Notes under the pieces: generated by a model | What the model saw: only the letters and a program-made list of their open reading frames with translations | What the model was told of the DNA's origin: nothing | Databases searched by the model: none | Shown: piece after piece, positions 7,969-16,706 of the stretch | Layout: every line of letters begins with the position of its first letter | How positions within the stretch are numbered: position 1 is the stretch's first letter | Program-made: the position numbers and the translations under genes | Assembly: GCA_017625255.1 (NCBI GenBank) | Contig: JAGALK010000090.1 | Span: 1 to 44,131, forward strand | DNA: 44,131 nt | Direction of reading: 5' to 3' | Source: Lachnospiraceae bacterium | Lineage (GTDB): Bacteria > Bacillota > Clostridia > Lachnospirales > Lachnospiraceae

Positions 7969-8862
7969 ATGAAAAAAAGATGGGATATTGGCATGAAACT
8001 GGGAGTGATTAAAGAACCGCGAGTTTGGCTGTATGGGTCAGAAAATATGGATATAGCGGATGAATTATTTATGGGCTGGGCAGTAGGGATAAAAGAGGCG
8101 ACAGAGGATTGGTGTAAAGTAATTACGCATTATGGCTATAGCGGTTATGTAAAGAAGTCGGCAATTTTATTTATGCAAACAGAGGAAATCCGATATAGAG
8201 ATAACAGCGGTCAGATGGCAGTTATTTGTCGCAGAGCAGCAGATGTTTTGGCAGAACCGAGGGTACAGGGAAGAATTCTTGCTACATTAAGCAAGGGGGC
8301 ATTTGTAAAAATTCTTTCTGAAACTAAAAATGGTTATCGGAAAGTGGAAATGGCAGATGGAAGAAAGGGATATGTTCCCTGTATTGCCTATAGAAGCAGA
8401 ATGGATGCGGATGGCTATCTGTATGAAAAGGACAGAGAAAAGTATTTAAGAGAACAGAAAATGCTAATAAACGAAGAGGTATTTCGGGAAAGTGTGACAA
8501 AACAGGCAAAAGAGTATCTGGGTACACAGTATCGCTGGGGAGGAAAATCCGCAGAAGGACTGGATTGTTCGGGACTTACTTTTATGAGTTATTTATTTTG
8601 TGGGATTTTGATTTATCGGGATGCAGCTTTAAAGGACGGTTATCCTGTGAAAAAGATTCCTATAAACCAGATAAAAAAGGGAGATTTGTTGTATTTTAAA
8701 GGACATATTGCCATGTATTTAGGTGATGGAAAGTATATTCATGCCACGGGAAATGAAAAAAGTTTTGGCTGTGTGATAAATAGTCTTTGTAAAGAGGATG
8801 TAGATTTTCGAGAGGATTTAAGAGAGAGTTTATATGCTGCCGGGAGCATTTGGATCAGGTAG
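7969..8862 (+). CDS. SH3b-NlpC/P60 endopeptidase, YkfC-like
   Basis: This 297-aa protein has two N-terminal SH3b-like regions (about 10-70 and 75-145) and a C-terminal NlpC/P60 cysteine peptidase domain. The catalytic Cys is Cys200 in GLDCSGL. The His is in GHIAMYLGDG and a third polar residue is in YIHATG. The lack of a signal peptide matches cytoplasmic murein-peptide recycling enzymes such as YkfC, gamma-D-glutamyl-L-diamino-acid endopeptidases. No good ribosome site precedes the first Met, so the start could instead be Met9 (7993). The neighbouring dipeptidase supports a recycling role. Confidence 0.85.
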   Translation: MKKRWDIGMKLGVIKEPRVWLYGSENMDIADELFMGWAVGIKEATEDWCKVITHYGYSGYVKKSAILFMQTEEIRYRDNSGQMAVICRRAADVLAEPRVQGRILATLSKGAFVKILSETKNGYRKVEMADGRKGYVPCIAYRSRMDADGYLYEKDREKYLREQKMLINEEVFRESVTKQAKEYLGTQYRWGGKSAEGLDCSGLTFMSYLFCGILIYRDAALKDGYPVKKIPINQIKKGDLLYFKGHIAMYLGDGKYIHATGNEKSFGCVINSLCKEDVDFREDLRESLYAAGSIWIR

Positions 8863-8888
8863 TGAATTTTGGAAAAATATAGTATAAT
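8860..8888 (+). promoter_or_regulatory. weak sigma-A-type promoter of the flippase gene
   Basis: A perfect TATAAT lies at 8883-8888. The hexamer 17 bp upstream (TAGTGA) is poor. It lies in the 79-bp gap before the MurJ/SpoVB-like gene. Confidence 0.4.
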
Positions 8889-8941
8889 GAAAAGATACAA
8901 AGGATATCATTATTGTATGCAGAATACGAAAGCGAGGTTTT

Positions 8942-10576
8942 ATGGCTAAATCAGGAAATAAAAATAATTATTTGAAGCAAGCGGGAATTTTAGCGGCAGC
9001 AGGAATTATCTGTCGTTTTATTGGTATTTTATATAGAAGTCCTTTGACAAGTATTATCGGGGATGAAGGAAATGGATATTATACTTCTGCATATAATATT
9101 TATACGATTATATTATTGTTATCTTCATATAGTATACCTTCGGCAGTCTCTAAAATTATTGCATCGAAGCTGGCGCTGCGGGAATATCGGAATGCGCACA
9201 GAATCTTTCACTGTGCATTAATGTATGTATGTGTGATTGGCGGCGCAGCAAGTCTTTTTACCTTTTTTGGTGCAGAATTATTTTTGGAGGGAGAAGCGGC
9301 TGTTGTTTTGCGGGTGTTTGCACCGACCATATTTATCTCTGGATTTGTAGGGGTATTAAGAGGTTATTTTCAGGCACATGGTTCTATGGTACAGACCTCT
9401 TATTCCCAGATTATTGAGCAGATTTTAAATGCAGTCATTAGTATTTTGGCAGCGCGTCTGCTGATTGATGCGGTAATGTTTAAAACAGCAACAACCAAGG
9501 CAGTTTACGGTGCTGCAGGAAGTGCATTAGGAACAGGAAGTGGTGTGCTTATTGCACTGTTGTTTATGCTCTTTGTGTATGCTGTTAATCGGAGAATTAT
9601 TCATGATCGAATAAACAAAGATCGTCATCGTTATGTAGAATCCTATGGAGAGATTCTGCGGGGAATGATGGGTACGGTAACACCGATTATTTTAAGTACA
9701 TTTATTTATAATTTCAGTACATCCTTTAATCAGACGGTATATACAAAGGTCATGCTTTATGTCCGTGGTTATAGTCTGGCTGAAGCAGCCACTGCATATG
9801 GGATTTTTTCGGGGAAAGCAATGGTAATTATTAATATTCCAATTGCTCTTGCATCTTCTTTATCCTCGGCAATGATTCCGGCAATTTCTTCTAGTAATGC
9901 GGTGGGAGATAAGGCAGGAACTCGCAAAAAAGTAGAAAATGCCATGTGGATGACGATGTTGATTTCTATTCCTGCGGCGGTAGGCTTAGGGGTTTTGGCA
10001 AAGCCGATTATGCAGCTTTTGTTCCCTCAAAAGGAGTCCTTGGATATAGCAGCACAGCTTTTGATGATGATAGCGGCAGCGGTTATTTTTTATTCGCTTT
10101 CTACATTGAGCAATGGAATTTTGCAGGGAATAGGCAAGGTCAATCTTCCGGTACGAAATGCAGCAATTGCATTATTTGTACAGACTATACTTTTGGTGGT
10201 TCTGCTGGCATTTACAGAGCTTGATTTGTATGCATTGGTGATTTGTCTATTGGTATATTCCTTTATGATGTGTATACTCAATAGCTTATCGGTTCGAAAA
10301 GCCATTGGTGTCAGGGAAAATTTTAAGACCATGTTTTTTTTGCCGGCAATAGCGGCAGCCTTGATGGGTGTGTGTGCAAAGGGCGTATATATGGGAATGC
10401 ATATGCGTATACAAAGTAATATGCTTTGTCTGATAGCAGCAATCCTTGTAGGGGTATTGGTATATTTTGCAGCTATTTTAAAAATTGGTGCAGTAGGAAG
10501 AGAACAGCTATTAAATTTTCCGAAAGGACATATGATTGTGTGCTTGGCAGAAAAATGTCATTTGTTAAAAAAATAG
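8942..10576 (+). CDS. MurJ/SpoVB-family lipid flippase (polysaccharide biosynthesis protein)
   Basis: This 544-aa membrane protein of the MOP superfamily has about 14 hydrophobic helices. The N-terminal GIICRFIGILYRSPLTSIIG segment and the LRGYFQAHGSMVQTSYSQIIEQ block are typical of the SpoVB/MurJ-like branch that moves lipid-linked sugars, such as lipid II, across the membrane. A GCGAGG site precedes the start. A TATAAT lies upstream and a hairpin terminator downstream, suggesting a single-gene unit. Which lipid-linked substrate it carries cannot be decided; SpoVB, YtgP/MurJ and exopolysaccharide flippases overlap in sequence. Confidence 0.88.
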   Translation: MAKSGNKNNYLKQAGILAAAGIICRFIGILYRSPLTSIIGDEGNGYYTSAYNIYTIILLLSSYSIPSAVSKIIASKLALREYRNAHRIFHCALMYVCVIGGAASLFTFFGAELFLEGEAAVVLRVFAPTIFISGFVGVLRGYFQAHGSMVQTSYSQIIEQILNAVISILAARLLIDAVMFKTATTKAVYGAAGSALGTGSGVLIALLFMLFVYAVNRRIIHDRINKDRHRYVESYGEILRGMMGTVTPIILSTFIYNFSTSFNQTVYTKVMLYVRGYSLAEAATAYGIFSGKAMVIINIPIALASSLSSAMIPAISSSNAVGDKAGTRKKVENAMWMTMLISIPAAVGLGVLAKPIMQLLFPQKESLDIAAQLLMMIAAAVIFYSLSTLSNGILQGIGKVNLPVRNAAIALFVQTILLVVLLAFTELDLYALVICLLVYSFMMCILNSLSVRKAIGVRENFKTMFFLPAIAAALMGVCAKGVYMGMHMRIQSNMLCLIAAILVGVLVYFAAILKIGAVGREQLLNFPKGHMIVCLAEKCHLLKK

Positions 10577-10610
10577 TTTGAAGAATATTTTTATAAAATT
10601 GATACAAGCT

Positions 10611-10650
10611 AATACAGCGGCTATATTTGCAGTCGCTGTATTTTTTATTT
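10611..10650 (+). terminator. intrinsic terminator after the flippase gene
   Basis: AATACAGCG (10611-10619) pairs with CGCTGTATT (10634-10642), followed by a T-rich tail to about 10650. Confidence 0.8.
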
Positions 10651-10669
10651 GATAGGAAAGGAGATTCTT

Positions 10670-10864
10670 ATGGATGACCCAAGAAAATGTGCAGATTCTA
10701 ATGGACATACCCCTCATAGCAAGGTGAAAAAGCCAATGGAAAATCCACCGGTAGCAAAAGGGCTAAAGCAGCAAAGCTTCTATAATAAAGCAGATAAGCC
10801 TGCACCGGATAATAGCCCATTTTTTGTAGAACGAAGCAATCCCTTGAGCAGTAAAGGGAATTAG
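10670..10864 (+). CDS. small basic, Pro-rich hypothetical protein, 64 aa
   Basis: The frame from ATG at 10670 is preceded by AAAGGAG (about 10656-10662). The product has many Lys, Pro, Ser and Asn residues and few hydrophobic ones, so it is probably disordered. It has no signal peptide or membrane segment. A start 21 bp upstream would place the ribosome site inside the gene. I recognise no family. It sits between the flippase terminator and the hydrogenase-like gene's promoter, with no promoter or terminator of its own that I can see. Confidence 0.6.
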   Translation: MDDPRKCADSNGHTPHSKVKKPMENPPVAKGLKQQSFYNKADKPAPDNSPFFVERSNPLSSKGN

Positions 10865-10880
10865 AAAAAGAGTAGTACTA

Positions 10881-10909
10881 TTGACCTATTTTTGAGGATG
10901 GGTTATAAT
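10881..10909 (+). promoter_or_regulatory. sigma-A promoter of the hydrogenase-chemoreceptor gene
   Basis: TTGACC (10881-10886) and a perfect TATAAT (10904-10909) have 17-bp spacing. Start of transcription is expected near 10916, about 33 bp before the ATG. Confidence 0.8.
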
Positions 10910-10948
10910 ATTTACTAAATATACCAATGATAAAATAAGGGGGAAGCC

Positions 10949-12877
10949 ATGAGCACAATTAATGTAAATAAAGCAAAATGTGTAGGGTGTAATGCCTGTG
11001 TAAGAGAATGTCCAATACCAGAGGCAAATATAGCCAAATTGGATGAAGGTGGAATGCTTCGAATTATCATTGATGAAGATAAGTGTATTAAGTGTGGTTC
11101 TTGTATAAAGGCATGTTCTCACGGAGCTCGTTCTTTTGAGGATGATACAAAAGCATTTTTACAGGATTTAAAGAATAAAAAAGAAGTAGCAGTAATTGCA
11201 GCACCGGCGATTAAAGTGGCATTTGACGGAAAATGGCAGCAGGTATTACAGTGGATGAGAAATCAAGGTGTTAAAGGCGTGTATGATGTAGGCTTTGGAG
11301 CAGATATTTGTACATGGGCGCATGTGAGATATGTGCAGAATCATCCAAATACAAAGCTCATTTCGCAGCCTTGTGCAGCAGTGGTAAATTATATTGTACG
11401 GCATAAAACAGAGTTAATTAAGAATCTGTCGCCGGTACATAGCCCGATGCTTTGTATGGCAGTATATATGCGTAAGGTATTGGGATTTAAAGGGAAAATT
11501 GCAGCAATCTCTCCGTGTATTGCAAAGACAGAAGAATTTAATGATACAGGTATTGTGGATTACAATGTTACAATGGAGCATTTGCAGGAGTATTTTAAAG
11601 AACAAAACATTGTCCTTTCACAGATTAAATTAACGAGAGAAAAGGATTTTGATGTATGTGAAGGTCTAGAGGGGGCAATATACCCAAAACCGGGCGGATT
11701 GATGAAAAATCTGTTGATTCATGCACCGGAGCTGCAGATCATTACATCTGAGGGAATAAAGCATTTATATGTGGATTTAGAAAACTATGCAAAGCAAAGA
11801 GCGGAGTGTTTGCCGGATGTCTTTGATGTGCTAAACTGTGAAAATGGCTGTAATGGAGGACCGGCAACAGGCACGAAGTTTAAGCGGTTTGAAGTAAATA
11901 ACTTAATGCATGAGTTAGAACGCAGTGCCCGTAAGGTACGAAAGAGCAATACTACAAGAAAAGGTGTGGATAAGCAGTTTGCAGAATTTGATAAAATCTT
12001 AAATATCAATGATTTTCTGCGTACATATACTTCTAAGCAAATACAGACTTCTGTCATATCAGAACAAGCTATTGAACAGGTTTATAGAGAACTTGAAAAG
12101 AGCACAGATATAGAAAAACATTTTGACTGTCATGCTTGTGGATATAAGTCTTGTCGTGAAATGGCAATTGCTATTGCAAAGGGGAATAATGAAAAAGAAA
12201 ACTGTAACCAGTATATGACAAAGGTAATTGGCAGAGAAAGACGAAAGGTTGCCGAAGTAAATGCAGAAGTATTGCAAATGAATAAAGAACTGATGGAAGT
12301 GTTTGGTGAATTGACCCAGAATATCATGAGTGTTAAGGGTGAAGCTGAGATTATCAGCAATGCAGGTGCACAAAGTGCGGATGAAATGCAGCATGTGGCA
12401 CAGCATATGAAGGATTTGAATCTGTTGAATCAAAAGATTGTGGATGCCATGGAAAATATTAACCAAAGTGTAGCACAATATAATGAAATGACCAATGATG
12501 TAGAAAGCATTGCAGGTAAAATCAATCTTCTATCCTTAAATGCTGCAATTGAAGCAGCAAGAGCCGGTGAAGCCGGAAAAGGTTTTGCTGTTGTAGCATC
12601 AAATATTCGCGAATTGTCCGATAGTTCCAAGAAGTCTGTTGGTAATGCCAGAGAGAATGATGACGGTATTCATATGGCAATAGAAGAAATCAATGCAGTA
12701 ATTGCAAAATTTGATTCTACTATTCAGGAATTATTGCTGACAGTGGATAAAGCAAGTGCAGAAGCACAGCATACCTCGGATAACAGTGAAAGTATTAAGC
12801 TATCCATGGACAGAGTATCTGAAATTGCAGATAAGGTGCAGAGAGTTATTGAAGAGACAAATACGATTTTAAATTAA
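10949..12877 (+). CDS. [FeFe]-hydrogenase-like sensor fused to a chemoreceptor (MCP) signalling domain
   Basis: This 642-aa soluble protein has no membrane helix. Domains in order: two ferredoxin [4Fe-4S] motifs (Cys11/14/17/21 and Cys46/49/52/56); an [FeFe]-hydrogenase large-subunit-like domain (about 78-310); a third Fe-S motif (Cys394, 397, 402, 419); and an MCP cytoplasmic coiled-coil with the conserved hairpin [20 protein letters not shown] near 530-550. The four Cys expected to hold the H-cluster cubane are present (Cys142, 189, 296, 300), as is Lys192. However, the usual TSCCP motif reads SQPCA, so the proton-relay Cys is Pro141. This fits a sensory rather than hydrogen-producing role. 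It is monocistronic with its own promoter and terminator. The signal and partner kinase are unknown. Confidence 0.9.
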   Translation: MSTINVNKAKCVGCNACVRECPIPEANIAKLDEGGMLRIIIDEDKCIKCGSCIKACSHGARSFEDDTKAFLQDLKNKKEVAVIAAPAIKVAFDGKWQQVLQWMRNQGVKGVYDVGFGADICTWAHVRYVQNHPNTKLISQPCAAVVNYIVRHKTELIKNLSPVHSPMLCMAVYMRKVLGFKGKIAAISPCIAKTEEFNDTGIVDYNVTMEHLQEYFKEQNIVLSQIKLTREKDFDVCEGLEGAIYPKPGGLMKNLLIHAPELQIITSEGIKHLYVDLENYAKQRAECLPDVFDVLNCENGCNGGPATGTKFKRFEVNNLMHELERSARKVRKSNTTRKGVDKQFAEFDKILNINDFLRTYTSKQIQTSVISEQAIEQVYRELEKSTDIEKHFDCHACGYKSCREMAIAIAKGNNEKENCNQYMTKVIGRERRKVAEVNAEVLQMNKELMEVFGELTQNIMSVKGEAEIISNAGAQSADEMQHVAQHMKDLNLLNQKIVDAMENINQSVAQYNEMTNDVESIAGKINLLSLNAAIEAARAGEAGKGFAVVASNIRELSDSSKKSVGNARENDDGIHMAIEEINAVIAKFDSTIQELLLTVDKASAEAQHTSDNSESIKLSMDRVSEIADKVQRVIEETNTILN

Positions 12878-12888
12878 CAGAAATTAGG

Positions 12889-12927
12889 AAGAGCTGATAT
12901 TTCAAATGAGGTATCAGCTCTTTTATA
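12889..12927 (+). terminator. intrinsic terminator after the hydrogenase-like gene
   Basis: AAGAGCTGATAT (12889-12900) pairs with GTATCAGCTCTT (12911-12922), 12 bp with one G-U pair, followed by a short T-run. Confidence 0.8.
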
Positions 12928-12957
12928 GATACTCTTTTATAGATTTTAAAAAAGTGG

Positions 12958-12986
12958 TTGACAAAATGTACCAAGATAGATATACT
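12958..12986 (+). promoter_or_regulatory. strong sigma-A promoter of the fatty-acid operon
   Basis: TTGACA (12958-12963) and TATACT (12981-12986) are separated by 17 bp. The -10 overlaps the first of three repressor-like boxes. Confidence 0.85.
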
Positions 12987-13032
12987 TTGCCTATCAAATA
13001 GTTTGACAATCAAAATATTTGAAAATCAAAAT
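12984..13032 (+). promoter_or_regulatory. three tandem FabT-like operator boxes
   Basis: The pattern TTTG-N5-CAAA occurs three times, starting at 12986, 13002 and 13018, exactly 16 bp apart. The 17-bp boxes are 12984-13000, 13000-13016 and 13016-13032. The core resembles the FabT operator of lactic acid bacteria (TTTGA-N3-TCAAA). The first box covers the end of the -10, so binding would block transcription. The MarR-family gene at the end of this operon is the likely binder. Confidence 0.75.
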
Positions 13033-13064
13033 AATTTTAAAGAGAGAGAAAAAGGAGAAGAACC

Positions 13065-13298
13065 ATGTTAGAAAGTTTAAAATCAATTATTGCAGAACAG
13101 TTAAATGTAAGTGAAGACGAAATCAAAGCAGAAAGCAATTTCAAAGATGATTTAGGAGCTGATTCTTTAGATTTATTTGAATTAGTAATGAGCTTAGAAG
13201 AAGAATACGGTGTAGAAATTCCTTCTGAAGACTTAGAGAAAATCGCTACAGTTAATGATGTTATGGAATATTTAAAAGAAAAAGGCGTGGAATTATAA
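13065..13298 (+). CDS. acpP: acyl carrier protein
   Basis: This acidic 77-aa carrier protein holds growing acyl chains on a phosphopantetheine arm attached to Ser34 in the GADSLD motif. Length and helix pattern are standard. An AAAGGAG site precedes the ATG. It is the first gene of the fatty-acid operon, just downstream of the FabT-like boxes, and is separated from fabD by a small hairpin that may lower expression of the following genes relative to acpP. Confidence 0.95.
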   Translation: MLESLKSIIAEQLNVSEDEIKAESNFKDDLGADSLDLFELVMSLEEEYGVEIPSEDLEKIATVNDVMEYLKEKGVEL

Positions 13299-13319
13299 AA
13301 TTGATAAAGTTTTAAGCGT

Positions 13320-13349
13320 GGCAGAAGTAATTCTGCCCGTTATATTTTT
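13320..13349 (+). terminator. short hairpin between acpP and fabD, possible attenuator
   Basis: GGCAGAA (13320-13326) pairs with TTCTGCC (13331-13337) with a 4-nt loop. It is followed after a few bases by ATATTTTT (13342-13349). The stem is short, so partial termination or an RNA end-protecting role is more likely than a full stop. Confidence 0.5.
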
Positions 13350-13366
13350 AAGTGAGGTAAATAAAA

Positions 13367-14281
13367 ATGGGTAAGCTGGTATTTATGTTCCCGGGACAGG
13401 GATCACAGTATATTGGAATGGGAAAAGAATTTTACGAAAACATTCCGGTATGTAAGGAAGTATTCGATTTGGCAAGTGAAGCGTCAGGTCTTGATGTTGC
13501 AAAGATTTGTTTTGAAGAAAATGAACAGATTCATATTACAGAATATACACAGATTGCAATGCTTGCAACAGAAGCAGCAATTTATGCAGCATTAAAGGAA
13601 AAGGGATTTACACCGGATGTAACTGCCGGATTGAGTCTTGGTGAGTATGGAGCATTGATTGCTTCTGGCGTTATGAGTATGAAGGATGCTTTTGCAGTTA
13701 TCCGCAAAAGAGGTATTTATATGCAAAACGCAGTACCAACAGGTGGTGCCATGAGTGCTGTATTGGGATTAGATGCCGCTGCCATTGAAAAGATTTGTGA
13801 AGAGACAGAAGGAATCGTATCTATTGCAAATTACAACTGTCCGGGACAGATTGTAATTACAGGAGAAGCTGCGGCAGTAGAAGCAGCAGGAGAAGCGTTG
13901 AAAGCGGCAGGAGCAAAACGCGTTGTGCCATTAAAGGTAAGTGGTCCATTCCATTCACAGATGTTAGTTCATGCAGGAGAACAGTTAGGAGAAGCCTTAC
14001 AGGATGTTGCCATTGCAGAAGAATTTATTCCATATGTGGCAAATGTAACAGCTGACTATGTAACAAACGCAGCAGATGTTAAACCACTTTTAGAAAAACA
14101 GGTAGCATCAAGTGTCCGTTGGCAGCAGACTATTGAAAAGCTGATTGCAGATGGTGCAGATACATTTGTAGAAATCGGACCAGGAAAGACACTTTCCGGA
14201 TTTATGCGCAAAATTAATAGAGATGTTACTGTATACAACATCGATAAGATGGAGGATTTTGAAAAATATGTTAACAGATAA
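13367..14281 (+). CDS. fabD: malonyl-CoA-ACP transacylase
   Basis: This 304-aa enzyme transfers malonyl from CoA to AcpP. Visible motifs are the N-terminal FPGQGSQ, the nucleophile Ser90 in GLSLGEYGAL, and the catalytic His region GPFHSQML near residue 200. Length is normal for the family. GTGAGG lies upstream of the ATG. The end overlaps fabG by 14 bp. Confidence 0.95.
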   Translation: MGKLVFMFPGQGSQYIGMGKEFYENIPVCKEVFDLASEASGLDVAKICFEENEQIHITEYTQIAMLATEAAIYAALKEKGFTPDVTAGLSLGEYGALIASGVMSMKDAFAVIRKRGIYMQNAVPTGGAMSAVLGLDAAAIEKICEETEGIVSIANYNCPGQIVITGEAAAVEAAGEALKAAGAKRVVPLKVSGPFHSQMLVHAGEQLGEALQDVAIAEEFIPYVANVTADYVTNAADVKPLLEKQVASSVRWQQTIEKLIADGADTFVEIGPGKTLSGFMRKINRDVTVYNIDKMEDFEKYVNR

Positions 14282-15008
14282 GATTGCATTAGTAACCGGA
14301 GCTAGCAGAGGTATTGGCGCAGCCATTGCAAAAGCCCTTGCAGCAGAAGGTGCAACAGTAATTATCAATTATAATGGTTCAAAAGAAAAAGCACAGGCAG
14401 TAGCAGATGAAATTCAGGCTGCCGGAGGAAATGTACAAATTTATCAGTGCAGCGTATCCGATTATAATGCCTGTGGAGAAATGATTCAGGAATTAATTAA
14501 GAAATATAAGCGCATCGATATTCTTGTAAATAATGCAGGAATCACAAGAGATGGACTTTTAATGAAAATGTCCGAAGAGGATTTCGATGCAGTTATCGAT
14601 ACAAATTTAAAAGGGGCATTCAATACAATTCGTCATATGTCCCGCTATTTCTTAAAACAAAGAAGCGGAAAGATTATCAATATTTCTTCTGTTTCTGGTA
14701 TTTTAGGAAATGCAGGTCAGGCAAACTACTCTGCAAGTAAAGCAGGCGTAATCGGACTGACAAAGAGTGTAGCAAGAGAATTAGCATCCCGTGGAATCAA
14801 TGCAAATGCTATTGCACCGGGATTTATTGCAACCGATATGACAGAAGCTATGCCAGAAGAAGTAAAGGCGAAAATGACAGAAACAATTCCATTAGGAAGA
14901 ATTGGCGAAACCAAAAATATCGCTGATATGGCAGTATTTTTAGCATCTGACAAATCAGATTACATTACAGGACAGGTATTTGCAGTAGATGGTGGAATGA
15001 CCATCTAA
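14268..15008 (+). CDS. fabG: 3-oxoacyl-ACP reductase
   Basis: This 246-aa short-chain dehydrogenase reduces 3-ketoacyl-ACP with NADPH. It shows TGASRGIG for cofactor binding near residue 10, NNAGI in the central strand, and the catalytic Ser (SSVSG) and YSASK with Tyr and Lys near 150-154. The start at 14268 (MLTDKIALVTG) fits family length and lies behind GGAGGA; a longer frame from 14223 would duplicate fabD sequence. It is translationally overlapped with fabD. Confidence 0.95.
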   Translation: MLTDKIALVTGASRGIGAAIAKALAAEGATVIINYNGSKEKAQAVADEIQAAGGNVQIYQCSVSDYNACGEMIQELIKKYKRIDILVNNAGITRDGLLMKMSEEDFDAVIDTNLKGAFNTIRHMSRYFLKQRSGKIINISSVSGILGNAGQANYSASKAGVIGLTKSVARELASRGINANAIAPGFIATDMTEAMPEEVKAKMTETIPLGRIGETKNIADMAVFLASDKSDYITGQVFAVDGGMTI

Positions 15009-15027
15009 AAAGAAAGCGAGGATTAGA

Positions 15028-16263
15028 ATGAGCAAGAGAGTTGTTGTAACAGGTATGGGCGCGATTACTCCTATCGGACTTAGCGTAGAAGAATTCTGGG
15101 CAGGTGTAAAAGAAGGAAAAATCGGTTTTGCTCCAATTACACATTTAGATACAACGGAATATAAATGCAAGGTCGCAGCAGAAGTAAAGGGCTTTGAGGG
15201 CAAGAATTACATGGATTTTAAAGCTGCAAAACGAATGGAATTATTTTCACAGTATGCAGTGGCAGCGACCAAAGAAGCCTTAGAGGATTCCGGACTTGAT
15301 ATGGAAAAGGAAGATCCATATCGTGTAGGAACTGCTATTGGTTCCGGTATCGGAAGCTTACAGGCAATCGAAAGAGAACACAAAAAAATCATGGAAAAAG
15401 GACCGGGTCGTATGAATCCGTTGGCGATTCCATTGATGATTAGCAACATGGCAGCAGGAAATGTTTCTATTCAGTTTGGTTTAAAAGGAAAAAGCATCAA
15501 TGTAGTAACTGCCTGTGCAACAGGAACAAATACTATTGGAGAAGCATTCCGTACCATTCAGTATGGTGATGCAGATGTTATGGTAGCTGGTGGTACAGAG
15601 GGCTGTGTATCTCCGGTCGGTGTAGCAGGATTTACAGCATTAACAGCATTATCTACAGTAGAAGATCCGGAAAAATGCTCACTTCCATTTGACAAAAACA
15701 GAAGCGGATTCGTTATGGGCGAAGGTGCAGCCGTTGTTGTATTAGAAGAATTAGAGCATGCAAAAGCAAGAGGAGCAAAAATCTACGCCGAGGTTGTAGG
15801 TTATGGATGTTCTTCTGATGCGTTCCATATTACATCTCCGGCAGAAGACGGTGCAGGAGCAGCCAGAGCAATGACAAATGCGATTGATGATGCTGGCTTA
15901 AAACCGGAAGATATTACTTATATCAATGCGCATGGAACAGCAACACATCACAATGATTTATTTGAAACAAGAGCTATCAAATTAGCATTTGGTGATCATG
16001 CTAAGAACCTTAAAATCAACTCTACAAAGTCTATGGTAGGTCATTTACTTGGTGCAGCAGGAGCAATCGAATTTGTTACTTGTGTAAAAGAGTTAGAGGA
16101 AGGTTATATTCATAAGACAGTTGGTTATACTACTCCGGATGAAGAAATTGATTTGGATTATTGTAAAGAGCCTGTAACTGGAGATTTTAAATATGCATTA
16201 AGCAACTCTTTAGGTTTTGGCGGACATAATGCCAGCCTTTTAGTTGCAAAATATGAGGGATAA
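15028..16263 (+). CDS. fabF: beta-ketoacyl-ACP synthase II
   Basis: This 411-aa condensing enzyme elongates acyl-ACP with malonyl-ACP. The active-site Cys lies in VTACATGTN. The first catalytic His lies in NAHGTATHHND and the second in STKSMVGHLLGAAG. Length and the closing GFGGHNASL motif are those of FabF. It sits between fabG (19 bp) and fabZ (3 bp) in the operon. Confidence 0.95.
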   Translation: MSKRVVVTGMGAITPIGLSVEEFWAGVKEGKIGFAPITHLDTTEYKCKVAAEVKGFEGKNYMDFKAAKRMELFSQYAVAATKEALEDSGLDMEKEDPYRVGTAIGSGIGSLQAIEREHKKIMEKGPGRMNPLAIPLMISNMAAGNVSIQFGLKGKSINVVTACATGTNTIGEAFRTIQYGDADVMVAGGTEGCVSPVGVAGFTALTALSTVEDPEKCSLPFDKNRSGFVMGEGAAVVVLEELEHAKARGAKIYAEVVGYGCSSDAFHITSPAEDGAGAARAMTNAIDDAGLKPEDITYINAHGTATHHNDLFETRAIKLAFGDHAKNLKINSTKSMVGHLLGAAGAIEFVTCVKELEEGYIHKTVGYTTPDEEIDLDYCKEPVTGDFKYALSNSLGFGGHNASLLVAKYEG

Positions 16264-16266
16264 GAT

Positions 16267-16704
16267 ATGTCATTGATGAGTACAAAACAGATTATGGAAA
16301 TTATTCCACACAGACAGCCATTTCTGTTAATAGATACAATCGAAGAATTAGAACCAGGTGTAAAAGCAGTTGGTAAAAAATGTGTCAGCTACAATGAGCC
16401 ATTTTTTGCAGGACATTTTCCGGGTGAACCGGTTATGCCGGGTGTGTTGATTATTGAAGCTATGGCGCAGGTTGGTGCAGTTGCTATTTTGGGCAGACCT
16501 GAAAATAAAGGGAAAACAGCTTATTTTGCAAGTATCAATAATGCAAAATTCAAAAAAAAGGTTGTACCTGGTGATGTTTTAACATTAGAGCTTGAAATTA
16601 TCAAGGAAAAAGGACCAATCGGAATCGGAAGAGGAACTGCTAAGGTTGATGGAAAAATTGCAGCATCCGCAGAATTGACATTTGCAATTGGAAGTGGAGA
16701 ATAA
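16267..16704 (+). CDS. fabZ: 3-hydroxyacyl-ACP dehydratase
   Basis: This 145-aa hot-dog-fold enzyme removes water from 3-hydroxyacyl-ACP. The catalytic segment [20 protein letters not shown] contains the active His and Glu, and the N-terminal HRQPFLLID is characteristic. It is tightly packed, 3 bp after fabF and 2 bp before accDA. No separate unsaturated-fatty-acid gene is seen in the operon. Confidence 0.95.
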   Translation: MSLMSTKQIMEIIPHRQPFLLIDTIEELEPGVKAVGKKCVSYNEPFFAGHFPGEPVMPGVLIIEAMAQVGAVAILGRPENKGKTAYFASINNAKFKKKVVPGDVLTLELEIIKEKGPIGIGRGTAKVDGKIAASAELTFAIGSGE

Positions 16705-16706
16705 TT

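Noticed and set aside
10949..12877. Catalytic hydrogen-producing hydrogenase
   Set aside because: The relay Cys position is Pro and the protein ends in a chemoreceptor signalling coil, so a sensor is the better reading.
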